Assembly: GCF_000226095.1 (NCBI RefSeq)
Contig: NC_016472.1
Location: 7,564,001 to 7,628,000 of the forward strand
Origin: Thermothelomyces thermophilus ATCC 42464
Taxonomy: Eukaryota > Ascomycota > Sordariomycetes > Sordariales > Chaetomiaceae
DNA length: 64,000 nt
Direction of reading: 5' to 3'
Part shown: piece by piece, positions 13,098 through 25,952 of the stretch
Position numbering within the stretch: the first letter of the stretch is position 1
Layout of the letters: each line of letters starts with the position of its first letter
The notes under the pieces: generated by a model
The model's database searches: none
Told to the model about the DNA's origin: nothing
The model's input: the letters and a program-made list of their open reading frames with translations, nothing else
Made by a program: the position numbers and the translations under genes

Positions 13098-13619
13098 CTA
13101 GACAAGCTCCGGTAATTGTATGATCGAGTCCGCGCGCGACTCGTCTACAACCTCGGTCTTCTTGTCTTTCCGGAGCTGCTCTCGCCGCCTCAGGCCCTCC
13201 TGTCGTTTGCGTTCTCTTCTCGACTGCGCATCCTCCCAGTTCTCCTTGCCCTTCGGAGGTGCGAAGGCCTCACTGAGCGCCGCGCTGAATCTATCTATCC
13301 TCTTCTTGTTCTCGACAAACCGATCATTGGCTATCTGCACCAGTGTCTTCAAATACTGCGTCGACACGATCAGCCGGCGAACGCCGTCCGTCTCAACCCC
13401 GATCAACGACTCGAAGGATAAGCCCATCGACCGGACCGCAACCACGGGCGTTGCCTCCTCGCCGGCCTGCCGCGCTAGCAGGCTAACGGCGCCGGTCTCA
13501 CGGAAGCCGGCCTCCATGCCTGCCTGGATGACCAGCTGCGCATGCTCCACCGAGGCGGTCAAGATATGTAAAATCTGGGAAGAAATTGTCAGTATTGTCG
13601 CTTCGTGACCCTTGTGAAT

Positions 13620-13668
<49 letters not shown>

Positions 13669-14248
13669 GACGCACCATTGGCTCGAATTTGAAATGAATC
13701 AGCCGTGACGCCGGCGTCACCGATCCGAGATCCTGTGCCCCGCTCCCGCTCACCGCTGCCGTCGTCGCCGGCTCCAGGCCCAACAGCAACCTCTCATAAT
13801 ACGCTTCATCCTCACCCCGAAGCCGCTCCTCCTCCTCCTTCTCCTCTACCACCACCGGATCATGCGACACGAACAACCACTCCCCTCCGCCCTTCCCACC
13901 CACCGCCGAACTCAAACTCCCTGCCGCGCCATCCCCGCGCCGCCCACCCTCCAAAGCAACCTCGCCACCACTACCACCACCACCAGCAGTAACATCCGCC
14001 CCGCCAGGAGCCGGGGGACGAGGAGCCTTGGGCCCCTCGAGGTAGACGCTCACGCGCCCGGCGCAGCTGCTCGTCGTGACGAGCCCCTCGTGGGCCGTGT
14101 TGATGCGGTCGATCAGGGCGCGGATGCCGGCGTCGACGGAGCCCTTGGGCGAGGCGTCGGCGTACTGGTCGTCGGGCAACGCGAGCTGGGAGAGGATCCT
14201 TGACTTTTTGGCGGCAAAGGTGCTGGAGGGGGCGGGGAGCTTCTTCAT
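13098..14248 (-). CDS. TYW3: tRNA wybutosine-synthesizing protein 3 (TYW3)
   Basis: S-adenosylmethionine-dependent methyltransferase acting in wybutosine formation at G37 of tRNA-Phe. Two exons: 14248-13676 and 13574-13098 (349 residues). The first exon has FAAKKSRILSQL, then DASPKGSVDAGIRALIDRIN and the family signature TTSSCAGRVSVYLEG. A Gly-rich and acidic insert follows, then EWLFVSHDP. The splice rebuilds FKFEPM/ILHILTASVEHAQ, after which come GFRETGAVS and VAVRSMGLSFESLIG. The basic tail (RRERKRQEGLRRREQL) is common in fungal homologues. The 101-nt intron (13575-13675) carries an uninterrupted run of 44 T on the coding strand just after the donor. The gene converges with MIC19. Confidence 0.92.
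13623..13666. repeat. Poly(A)/poly(T) tract of 44 bases inside the TYW3 intron
   Basis: 44 consecutive A on the plus strand, i.e. 44 T on the coding strand of TYW3, beginning nine nt after the splice donor. It is the longest homopolymer in the window. The exact length is likely unreliable because homopolymers are error-prone in sequencing. Confidence 0.85.
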
Positions 14249-16251
14249 TTTGTGACTAATGACTAATCCCGGCCCCCCCACCTTGGTATTCTCTCTCTTT
14301 CGTTTTTTTTATCTTAGAATTAGGAAGAAGCAAGGGTAAGGCCGTGGCGATTGGGACGGATAAAAGTTTCACGGTGTGTGCTGCGTAAGAATCCTAGGTG
14401 GTGACGGTGGTGACGGTGGTGGATGGAGCAGAGAAGATGGGGGTCACGTGTTTGGCGGTGTCAACGGACCCCCTAAACCACGAACTGCCTTCCCCTCCTC
14501 TCCGCCCCTAAACTGTGTTCGGTGGGCGAGTACACAGTAAACAAATGTCTATCTCACCCAAGGAAAAAATATGTTGCACAAGTATCTGCAATAGTAGCCT
14601 CTTGAATTGAGGGTGTGAAGTTAACCTAGAGAACTGACGGCTTGTTACCTTTGTGCGAGATAAGGGGAGAGCGGTGAAGCTGGAATCTCATGAGATTCGC
14701 GGCCAGAACCGCAGCGCCACCGGCAAGAATCAGAGTTGCGGTGCTGCGGACAGCAGCAAGCGCACTTATAAGTATTCAGAGTTGCAGAGTATGGCGACGA
14801 GAGCAATTATCGCCAAAGAGGCACCGAGCGAGGGGCAGGGGTCCCAGTGAACGGCGAAGCCTCTGGTAGCGAGGACTTTGCGTATAAAGTGCACGATTTT
14901 GCGTTGCCGTCGAACCCGACGCCCTGACGGCAAGGGATCAGCAACGCCGCTCGGTATAATGAGGACGCGCCAGCGGAGGTGAGCCAACATACATACTGCG
15001 GTAGTTGTGGTCGCTCCTGCTTAACGCCCCTCAGAATACCGTGGCAGTGCCGTTCTACATTACTAGCCGGACCCCATGACCGCCCTGATTCCATTTTCGC
15101 AAAAAAGAGGGTTTCCTGAGCGATACCGAAGCAAACTTGTGCGCTGTGGAGAAGTCTTGCATGCCGGTGAAGAAGTGGCACGTAGTATCGAGGGGAACGA
15201 GGGCGATTGCATTCCTGGTGCTACCTAGAGAGAGCATAGCCGATAACTATTTGGCACCAAGCGCGGCTAGGCAGCCTAGGAATGCCTGGGCATTCTGGCC
15301 ATGATAGTATCAGGTAACAGCGTCCTGGTTCCTGCACTCAGCTTGGCATCGTCGCTCGCGGGACGGGAAGGTTAGTGACTGCGCAAAAGACTGGTAGCTA
15401 AGCTGCTGCCAGTCCTCGTTTACGGCCTTTGTGGTGTGGTGAGAGACAAGTGGAGAGCGATGTCTTCTTCAGACAGTGACAGCCAATTTGTTCGGCCAGC
15501 ATCAATCTCCAGGGTCAATAACTAGGTCTTGCGTGGTGCGCAGCAGAGCCCAAAGACTCGTGGTGAGATGAGGACAAGCGTTGAGTGATTGGTTTCATCG
15601 AAAGAGCTTCCTCGTCATCGTCGTGGGATTTCTATCGATAAGCCCGCCGCTTCCCATCTGTGCGGACGGGCTTGGAATGACTTCGATACGATAAATTGGC
15701 CATGCGATCCGCCTGTTACCTTGCTTTTTCCGTATCGCTCTTGCGGCCATCGACTATCCGGCAACCGAATCTTTTTAAAAGTTGAGCGTTGATGCGCCAA
15801 CAAAGCAGCCACTCATGCTACCCGGCCAATCATCGACAACAGCATAACTATGCGGCGGCTTAGATCGGCCAGCGGGTTCGGGGGCCCCGGACCTTGTCCC
15901 CGCACTTCGCCGTTCATCCAAAATCAGCTCCTCGCCATCACGCTCGAGACTGGTTGAAGAACTTCTAGAAGACTGCTGTCTCAATTGTCTAGCTACCTAG
16001 CCCGAGGACAAAACCTTACTTGCGATGGACCGCCAGCGCGCTTCGAAACCCAGCGATCCCTCTGATACCGTCGAGAACAGACCAGTAACCCCAACGCCGC
16101 ACCCGTCCCTGAACGCCGGTGTAATGCAATCGTAGTTCGTCTTTCTGAAAAGTGTATGTCCCGATCCTCCGCTCTCGTCATCGTCATTATGAAACCACGG
16201 GCTGACTCGCCCTTCCTTTGCGCCGTCTCGCTCCATCTTAACGTATTCTAT
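14249..16251. other. Intergenic between TYW3 and PAPS reductase genes
   Basis: No recognised gene. Two minus-strand frames separated by one TAG, together spanning 15775-16236, are discussed as a finding. The rest shows no coding or RNA signal that I can support. Confidence 0.5.
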
Positions 16252-17241
16252 CTAGGCCGCCCGGACCTGGACCTCCTGCACCTGCACCTGCACCTGCTGT
16301 TGCTGTTGCTCTTGCTGTTGCTGTTGCTGCTGTGGCTCCTGGAGCTCCTGCTGCTTCTGCTGCTTCAGCAGTGCGGACTGCTGGAGCCACTTGGCGTAGC
16401 GGCTCTGCTTGTTGTGGATGCCGCACTCGGTCTTGTCCTGGCCCTTCCAGCGGCCGGCGCGCTCGTCCTCGCCCTCGCCGACGGGGACGGTCGAGTGCCA
16501 GTCGCCGACCGACTTGTAGCCCCGGTCGAGCAGGGCGTTGTACGGCACCTTGTGCTCGTCGATGTACGCCTTGACCTGGGCGAAGGTCCAGTTGGCGAGC
16601 GGGTTGATCTTGACGACGCCGCGCTCGTCGTCGACCTCGACGACGGCGATGTCGCCGCGCTGCCCGCCCTGCGACCGGCGCCGGCCCGTCAGCACGGCGG
16701 CGACCTTGAGCTCCGAGTAGGCGCGCTGCAGCGGCTCCACCTTGGCGATCCAGTCGTACAGCTCCGACGACTCCTCGTACAACTTCTCGCCGTACAGCTT
16801 CTCGAACTCCTCGACCGTCGAGACGTCGGCCGGCTTGAAGACGTGCACCTTGACGTTGTAGCGCTGCTTGACGCGCTCGACGAGCTCGTACGTCTCCTTG
16901 AAGTGGTAGAGGGTATCGAGGAAGATGAGGTCGACCGGCTGCGGGTCGGCCGACTCGGCGTCGATCTTGGAAAGCATGTCGACGGTGACGAGCCCCGTCA
17001 GGCCAAAGGCCGTCGACTGGTACAGGTTGGGGAAGAAGATCTTGCAGAAGCGGAGGATTTCCATCGGGTGTAGGGACTCGAGCTGCTTGTTGAGGTGCTT
17101 CAGGTGCGGCTGCGTGAGGGATATCCTCGGCAGGCTGACGGTGGATGTGCTTGGCGAGACGAAGCCCGAGTCGACCGAGCCATGGTCGTCGCCAGGCGAG
17201 GACACCTGAGAGGAGGTTTCGGTGCGAGAGTCGTCGGCCAT
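16252..17241 (-). CDS. MET16: Phosphoadenosine phosphosulfate (PAPS) reductase
   Basis: Thioredoxin-dependent reduction of PAPS to sulfite in assimilatory sulfate reduction (cytosol). Single exon, 329 residues; ATG 17241 begins MADDSRTETSSQVSS, and frame upstream of it lacks family similarity. A Ser-rich lead is followed by the ATP-sulfurylase-like fold: FGLTGLVTVDML, then VDLIFLDTLYHFKETYELVERV and VLTGRRRSQGG. INPLANWTF and DRGYKSVGDWHST are the usual late motifs. The catalytic cysteine is C273 in KTECGIH. After the ECGIH motif the protein carries an unusual Gln-rich tail of roughly 35 residues, encoded by a CAG/CAA repeat at about 16260-16360. Most family members end soon after the ECGxH helix. 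The tail may be disordered and dispensable. Confidence 0.94.
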   Translation of the reverse strand: MADDSRTETSSQVSSPGDDHGSVDSGFVSPSTSTVSLPRISLTQPHLKHLNKQLESLHPMEILRFCKIFFPNLYQSTAFGLTGLVTVDMLSKIDAESADPQPVDLIFLDTLYHFKETYELVERVKQRYNVKVHVFKPADVSTVEEFEKLYGEKLYEESSELYDWIAKVEPLQRAYSELKVAAVLTGRRRSQGGQRGDIAVVEVDDERGVVKINPLANWTFAQVKAYIDEHKVPYNALLDRGYKSVGDWHSTVPVGEGEDERAGRWKGQDKTECGIHNKQSRYAKWLQQSALLKQQKQQELQEPQQQQQQQEQQQQQVQVQVQEVQVRAA

Positions 17242-19087
17242 GTTGAAGGACGGCTTGCTGTTATGGGAAGTTTGGTATCGTCGTTGGCAGAACAAGGAAG
17301 CAGCGGATGTCTGATGGTACAGGACCGGGAGGGAGCTGGTAATGATGTGTGTTGAACTGCAGAAGGCTGGAGCGCCGGAGCACCGAGGTCGCAGCGGGGA
17401 ATATGTCTCTTGGACGCGGGTGAGAGGGGGGAAAGAAAGGGAGGGAGGGGGAGGGAAGTTCGAGCGGTATGAGAGTAAACCACGGTACGGAGTATGAGGT
17501 CTCACTGGTGGGATGCCTATTTGAGCGTCTCGCAGGGTGGTCCGCCTTTTCCCGGGTGACGAATACTGGAGACAAATTGCGGAATCCTGGGGCCCAGGAG
17601 GTGAGTTGGGACGAGGTAGGTATTTCTAGTTTTACACAATACACATCAAACCATTCCCCTTACTAATGTCTCGTTTCCACAGTTTCTTGGTCATCTTGAA
17701 CTTGCCCGAGGATCCGAGACAATTTCGCATTGGTCCCTTACCGTCGAGACGGGGTCCGCATGGCTCTCAGGCCTGGGGGAGTGGAGGCATTGCTAAGGGC
17801 GCGTTTTTATCAAGCCTTCGTTAGAGTGGTGGTGTTTTCAACAAGGCTGATCACGACATCTGGGGGCTCTGTGATTGGTCAATGCGAGCAGTTTTCTGTG
17901 GGGGGGGAGTTCCGCTGCCGGTGTGAAAGCAACGCTTGTGGCAAGGACTCGGGCTCGAGAAGCGCGCAATTCCATTCAGGAACGAGCGTTAATGAGTGCT
18001 GGCTGGGCGTTTGTTACCGAGAGCCGCGTTGGTAACGGTCAGTAGATTGTTCGCATGGCTGTGGTTGAGCCGCAGATCGGGGAGATCTATGTCTGTCGCA
18101 ACTCATGCGCCATCACAGGCACTATACTAGTAGTACTTGTAGTGCAGGACTTTAGTCAGCCGCTTGAGTCTCTAAAAACTGCGAGTTCAACGCTGAATTT
18201 GCTATGATGTCACACCTTTGCCTATTTCTTGCTCGAAACCCGCAATGTGGATTTTCACAGCGTTCACAGGCCTAACTGTGTGTGGTCGGCGAACTTGTTG
18301 ACGGGAGTCCGGATGTCGTTCACAGTGGAAGCGGCTCGGCGGCTATCGGTAACCGACTTCCATCCTCGTTCGTGGGGTAAGTTGATTACTTGCAGGAGGC
18401 ACGTTCAGTCGAGTTCCCAAAGTTCACAAAAATAAGAGAACATGGAATGCGGATTTATTTGAAGTATTCGAGATCTCGCAGTAACCCCCTGCCACAGCCA
18501 GATATGGCAACTTTCCTAACACCTTCAACAATGCCTGGACGAAAACGACGCAAAGACGAAAAGTTCGGAACTTGAAAGTGAAAACGTTCTTGGGCCCTAG
18601 TGGACGGCCTCCCGCGAACCTCGTCCCGACTTTCGGGGACAATGGCCGATTCCGATAAGATAACGTTTCGATTTCTTGGCTCCTCTCCGTCTGCCTTTTT
18701 CCTGGCGCAGGAATTTGAAACAATGCTGGTTGGTGCTGGTGAGTGCAGTGGCTCGTTTTATCTCTTCGGAGCAACTACGCGGCGGGTTTCCTTTATGTCG
18801 TACACAAAACTCAAGTGCCTTACCAGTGGACAAGCGTGACAGTAAAAGTTCGTACGCCGTAGGTAGTTCGGGTCAAGAAGTTTTTCAAATTGCCAAGCAT
18901 CGGTGATGGCGGGGTCCTACGCTGCTCGCTTGAGGTGGGGTTGAAAACGCTTGTTGAGAACGCGGGGGGGCCAAAGAGTCAATTCCAGCGCACTGCGGGG
19001 AGCACTTTCAGTTTCGCACAGAACGGCCGTACAGCTGCCGGGCTGGTTCTGCTCTGACAAGCTAATTTCTGTCCCTGCGCCGAAGCC
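17242..19087. other. Intergenic, MET16 and SER2 promoters
   Basis: The two flanking genes are divergent, so both promoters lie here. One TACGGAGTA motif sits at 17486-17494. I see no gene; the short open frames have no recognisable products. Confidence 0.55.
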
Positions 19088-20560
19088 ATGGCTGAGGAAG
19101 TTGGTGCCTCTCCTCGGCCGAGCCGGCCTTCCATGACCGCAATGCGGAGCAGTTCGTTCTTGAGGGAGCATCAACAATACCGCCCTCCGCCCAAACCCGA
19201 CAGCCACTATGGGATCGACACCGTCGTCGAGGACCTCCAAGCGACATCGGTCTCCGCGCGTGAGATCTCGCCATTCAAGGGAATCCCGTCGCCCGAAAAC
19301 CCGCCCAAGGTCGTCGACAGCGGCGTGAGACACGAGCTGTCGCATCCAAACTGCACTCCAAAAGCCGGTGAGCAGACCGAGAGGCTCGTTGCGACGCTCT
19401 TCTATCGGTCGACGGCCCCTCGTGTCTCGAATGCGATTCCCTCCCCGAAGAAGGCCGCTACGCCGCAGGGAAGCCGATCCCCCTCGCTTCGCGCTGCCGC
19501 GGCCGAGTCCGACATACCTCCGACCATGGCCCCGAGCAGTAGCCTCGACAGCTACCCCCTCGAGCCGCCCGCGGCCGAGCCCGAACCTCTCGACCACCTC
19601 TACGGCTCCTACGTCACGCCCATGTGCATCACCTCCTTCCTGCACCTCATGACGACCTTCCCGCTCCCCAAGGGCTCGACCGACCTCACCTCGGCGCACC
19701 GCTGCCTCAAGCTCGACGCCAGCCCGGAACAGCACCCGGTGGTCGTCGAACTGACCCTCTCCCCCGCGCCCGCCAAGGACTACCTCTCCCTCGCCGACCT
19801 GCGCAAGCACGAGCTCATCTACCGGTTCGAGCGCGAGTGGAACGTCGACGTGGCGCTGCGCGCCGACACGCTCTGGCGCCGGTACCCGCGCCTGGTGGTC
19901 TTCGACATGGACAGCACGCTCATCACGCAGGAAGTCATCGACCTGCTGGCGGCCACCATCAAGGACCCGCCGGACCTGGCCGCGCGCGTCGCCGACATCA
20001 CGCACCGCGCCATGCTCGGCGAGCTCGAGTTCGACTCCGCCTTCCGCGAGCGCGTCAAGCTGCTCGCCGGCCTCCCCGAGACCATATTCGAGGACCTGCG
20101 CCCCGTGCTGGAGGTGACCAACGGCGTGCGGCCGCTGCTCCGCGCGCTGAAGAGGCTCGGCGTGAAGACCGCCGTACTATCGGGCGGCTTCTTGCCCCTG
20201 ACGTCTTGGCTGGCCGGAGAACTGGGGATCGATTATGCCCACGCGAACGAGGTTGTCATCGACGAGGCGTCGGGCCGGTTGACCGGCGAGGTGAAGGGCC
20301 GTATCGTGGGCAAGGAGCGAAAGAGGGAGCTTCTCATCGAGATTGCCGAGAAGGAGGGCATTGCGCTGGAGCAGGTGGTGGCTGTGGGCGACGGCGCCAA
20401 TGACCTGCTCATGATGGACGCCGCTGGCCTCGGCGTGGCCTGGAATGCGAAGCCCAGGGTGCAGATGGAGGCTAGCGCTCGGATCAACGGTGATAGCCTG
20501 CTGGATTTGCTGTATCTCTTTGGTTTCACGGACGAGGAGGTTCGGCAGCTCAGCGCTTGA
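19088..20560 (+). CDS. SER2: Phosphoserine phosphatase (SerB type)
   Basis: Hydrolyses O-phosphoserine to serine, the last step of the phosphorylated serine pathway. Single exon, 490 residues. The C-terminal 220 residues form a HAD phosphatase: motif I is FDMDST with nucleophile D273 and acid D275, followed by VIDLLAATIKDPPDLAARVADITHRAMLGELEFDSAFRERV-type SerB cap sequence (contact helices), motif II in AVLSGGF, the lysine region and motif III in VAVGDGANDLLMMDAAGLGVA. Before it, residues about 165-255 resemble the ACT-like regulatory part of fungal SerB. The first 160 or so residues are Ser/Pro-rich and look disordered. Yeast Ser2 is much shorter, so this long lead is notable. An internal start may be the true one, for example the ATG in the TMAPSSS segment. 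Confidence 0.92.
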   Translation: MAEEVGASPRPSRPSMTAMRSSSFLREHQQYRPPPKPDSHYGIDTVVEDLQATSVSAREISPFKGIPSPENPPKVVDSGVRHELSHPNCTPKAGEQTERLVATLFYRSTAPRVSNAIPSPKKAATPQGSRSPSLRAAAAESDIPPTMAPSSSLDSYPLEPPAAEPEPLDHLYGSYVTPMCITSFLHLMTTFPLPKGSTDLTSAHRCLKLDASPEQHPVVVELTLSPAPAKDYLSLADLRKHELIYRFEREWNVDVALRADTLWRRYPRLVVFDMDSTLITQEVIDLLAATIKDPPDLAARVADITHRAMLGELEFDSAFRERVKLLAGLPETIFEDLRPVLEVTNGVRPLLRALKRLGVKTAVLSGGFLPLTSWLAGELGIDYAHANEVVIDEASGRLTGEVKGRIVGKERKRELLIEIAEKEGIALEQVVAVGDGANDLLMMDAAGLGVAWNAKPRVQMEASARINGDSLLDLLYLFGFTDEEVRQLSA

Positions 20561-23477
20561 GGTTTAGATGTGAGTATCCTAGGCTGGCCTGCTATTATTA
20601 TTTTCTTCCTTTTTCCTCTTCTTCCCCTTCTGTGCTCTTAGGGATGGCAGTTCACTTCTGTAGATGATAAAGTGAAACAAAAATCAACAGGTATACTTTT
20701 AGACGCGTTTAAAAGTTCTCATCGCAGAGTTATGTCTTGAGGAGGAGGCTGTTTTTCGCTGTTGACGCATGCCTGCGCATGCAAGGCCATTATGCATTGA
20801 CTTCGGTTACAAAAACGGTTCTTCAGGGGCGCTTGCCAAAGCCAGATTCGAGCAAGCCGAGCAAGGTAGTCTCATGTACGGTGCATCCAAGCTTGGTATC
20901 GCTAAGGAGTGTTTCTAAGTTCCTCTTCTTCGTTTCGTTCTTCATCTTTGTTGCTCTGGCATCCCCCCTAGAGGACCCCTGACAGAGACGTATCACAGAG
21001 GACTGGGGGTGGTTCAAAATACCAGTTAGTGAGAAAGACCTCTCGATGTGAAAGGGTAGGTGCTCCCTCCAACTTAACACAAAAACGACACACTACCAAA
21101 CCTCTAGAGGTGGACAAAGCAACCCCGCGTACTCCGTTCCATTCGTAGCACAGGACGCCAGAGAAAGCAAACCACAGGTCAGGAAACACACAACCCCGGG
21201 TTTCTAGGATCGTCGGCCGTCGTTTCACGTATCGGCTACGGAGGTTAGTAAGAATCCCCCGGGTGGGGGGGTTCCTCTTGTTGAAATGGGTGACATTTCT
21301 ATGTTCTGCGCATGCTTTCAGCCCAGCAGCGAGCGGCTCGGGTATGCTAGGCAATCTTGGAGCTTTGATGTACCTAGGCGCGTGTGATAAGAACACAACA
21401 AGGTCCACTTCCCGTACCTACCGCCTGTGGATCCCGGTTCGAGGTTGGACCTGTGCAGTAAAGCGCACAGCTGAGGACGATTTGAGGACGATTGAGGACG
21501 GACATACCTGATGTAGGCAACGAAAAGCTTAAGCCGGCTTCTACGGGGAGCTTCTCCCCATCACCAAAGATCGGACCACCTAGGCGGCTACCGGGCATGA
21601 GATACGAGCAGGGGGAAGCGGCGAGTGACACGTCGTCCGCCCATGGGACGGCTGAAGGGGTAATGGCAGCACCTTGACGTCCCTTCTCGCGGAGAGGCGG
21701 GAACCATTGCTCTGGGAACGGACAGCTGCCGGGTGCGCCGATACTAACGAGGTTCCCTGGAATATGATGGTGGAACCGCGCTCGCGAGGAAGCTTGGCCG
21801 GCCAACCCCTGTTCCCCCGAAGACCTGTCACCGTCGGGAACTGCCGAGCTCGAAAGACCACAGTCTCCGAATTGATCAACTCCTACTTATCCCATCTATG
21901 AGAGGAGAACATCGAACGATTCTGACCCGGGAACTCTGGAGATGCCCATGGTGCCTTCCTTTAGATCTGGCCATGTTCCGCATCTATCTACATCAGTTCA
22001 GTCTTTGCCCTGTTGGTCTTGCTAGCGGCGATGCTATGAAAATCTATCAATTAATGGTGTCCTTTTTCGATGCGAGTACACTACTCATTTCGTTTCCGAA
22101 TCGCCATCTCTTCGACCATTGCTGAACTAATTCAATCTTAGGTAGTCTGCTGTTCCTTGTTTTCCATTTCCTTGTCTTAAGTAAAACCAACTGGCACACC
22201 TCGAAACACGCTTGACGGATGGACAGTAGAATTGACCGTGTACGTACATGTACCTTGACGTCCTCCGAGGTTCGACATCAGGGTTCGTCATAGGGAGTGA
22301 AACACCCGCCATGATTCCGTAGCCGCGCGCGAAGATACGAAGCAGATATTTCACGGACATGGCGGAGATACTTGTTTCCCGTACTAAGGTAGTCATGTCG
22401 GAGACATCTGAACGACAGAGCTGGCCAAGAGAACCGACCAGTTGCCCCAGGACGATCTAGACAAAAAAAAAGAGAGATGAGTGGGCCACTTTTGCCACAA
22501 CATCGACGGCCCTGCGACCGCCCCCAGGCAAACAAACAAACCGCCGAACAATAATACTTTTGTCATTTTAGGAGGAGCGTTGTATGGATAAAAACAACAT
22601 CTCGTTGCTGCAGAATGTGGACTTCAAACTTGCAGAAAATGGGAGGCGGATTTGCATGATCGGAGGGTAGTTGACTCACGCCGCAGGCTGCAAATCCGTC
22701 CTCCATTATTCCATGAACAACTTCGTAAGGTTGGGCTGAGCGCCAATGCCTAACGGACCGGGGGCCACAGCGCAACGTCCCACTTAAAGGCCAGCGTGAC
22801 ATGCCAGTTCCATACCAAGTAGTGGCACCAGAGGCGGCCAATGCTCAGTAAGGGCAGGGAGGGAGGCTCAAACGATTGGCAAAAAGAGGGGCTTGCCAGT
22901 TCAGTTCCCTGTGCGAGCGCGAGAGGGGCAGTTTCAAATCTGGAGGGGTGTGTTGCGCTGGTCTGAAGAGAAAGAGAAGACTGTACTTAATAATTGTTCA
23001 AAGAGTCCATCATCGCGTTGCGGACTCCTCTAGCTGTATTTAGAGCCCTATCATTACTTGTCGGGTGCGAATCAAAATACCGGGATGCAGCCCTCTGGCG
23101 ATTTGCATGCGGTTGTGGAGGAAGTGAAGCCTGAATCGCGGGGCTGGGCGGCAAAGCACGACGTGAAATTCCTGGCGAAATTCGAGGGCTTGCCCCACCG
23201 TGGTTGAAGTTTTTGTGCTGCGTAACCCCACCAACCCGCCTTGCCCCTCCCGCCTGCCCATAAAAACTTCGACCCCTCCTCAAATCTTCTTCGATTCTTC
23301 CTCTTCACTTCCTTCGTCGGCATACCTGATTCAAGCAATCACCTGCCACTTTCAAGTGCGTATACCATCATCGATACACTGGTTCTTGACAAGTACATCG
23401 TCTCTAACTTTCCTTTTTGCAGTTTTCATTAAGCGCAAGTCGCCAGTTTCGTTCTTCAGAACACAAATACCGTCAAA
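20561..23477. other. 2.9-kb intergenic and TEF1 promoter/5' UTR
   Basis: No gene recognised between SER2 and TEF1. Near the right end there is a CATAAAAAC TATA-like element (about 23260) followed by a CT-rich block (about 23270-23345) typical of strongly expressed fungal genes, then a 5' UTR intron (listed separately). The part from 20600 to 23200 shows no supported feature. Confidence 0.6.
23356..23422 (+). other. Probable 5' UTR intron of TEF1
   Basis: 67 nt bounded by GTGCGT and TTTTTGCAG, with a CTAAC branch site 14 nt before the acceptor. It lies between the CT-rich promoter block and the start codon. A leader intron is common in fungal TEF1 genes. Inferred from splice signals alone. 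Confidence 0.6.
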
Positions 23478-25404
<1,927 letters not shown>

Positions 25405-25952
25405 ACAGTTTCTTGCCGTAGCAAACAAAAAAACTCACTTCAGGGATTCGAGGCCGCTTGGCTCTCACGCGAGATCGCGTCGCGGTTATAACCGCGATGC
25501 TATGATTGACATGAGCACCAGGTCGTTTTGTTATGGGGCACAACCGAGGAGAAATGGTCGGGGATCCTGCGCATCAAAACTTCTCGTGATGGTGCTTAGT
25601 ACGAAATAGAGTCTCTAGAAGTGATCACGAAGGTCATGATTTCCCAGTTCTCGTGCTCCCGCTGCTGTTCAATGTTGGTGACACTTGTCCAGTGAGATGA
25701 TGTGTAACTGCAAGCGAACTTTGGACGAATTGTACCTCCGTACGAAGATGCCATTAAAGAATGTCTTGAACTCTCTCTGCCAACCCGCCATTGTCATTCT
25801 GCTCTCGAACACTCGCTTGCTGCTTAGGTACATGCTTATTTTATTTTTTAAATCTCGGTTAGCGGAGGGGGCCCAAGTCTTCTTTGATGTGGTTACATAT
25901 TGATACACTCGAGTCTATCCTACAATGCTCTGTACATTTCCTTTATACCATC
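25405..25952. other. TEF1 / SLS1 convergent 3' flanks
   Basis: 548 bp between two convergent genes. It should hold both 3' UTRs. No coding or RNA signal was seen. Confidence 0.6.

Noticed and set aside
18917-20005. 362-codon minus-strand frame opposite SER2
   Set aside because: Antisense shadow; the plus strand encodes a clear HAD phosphatase.
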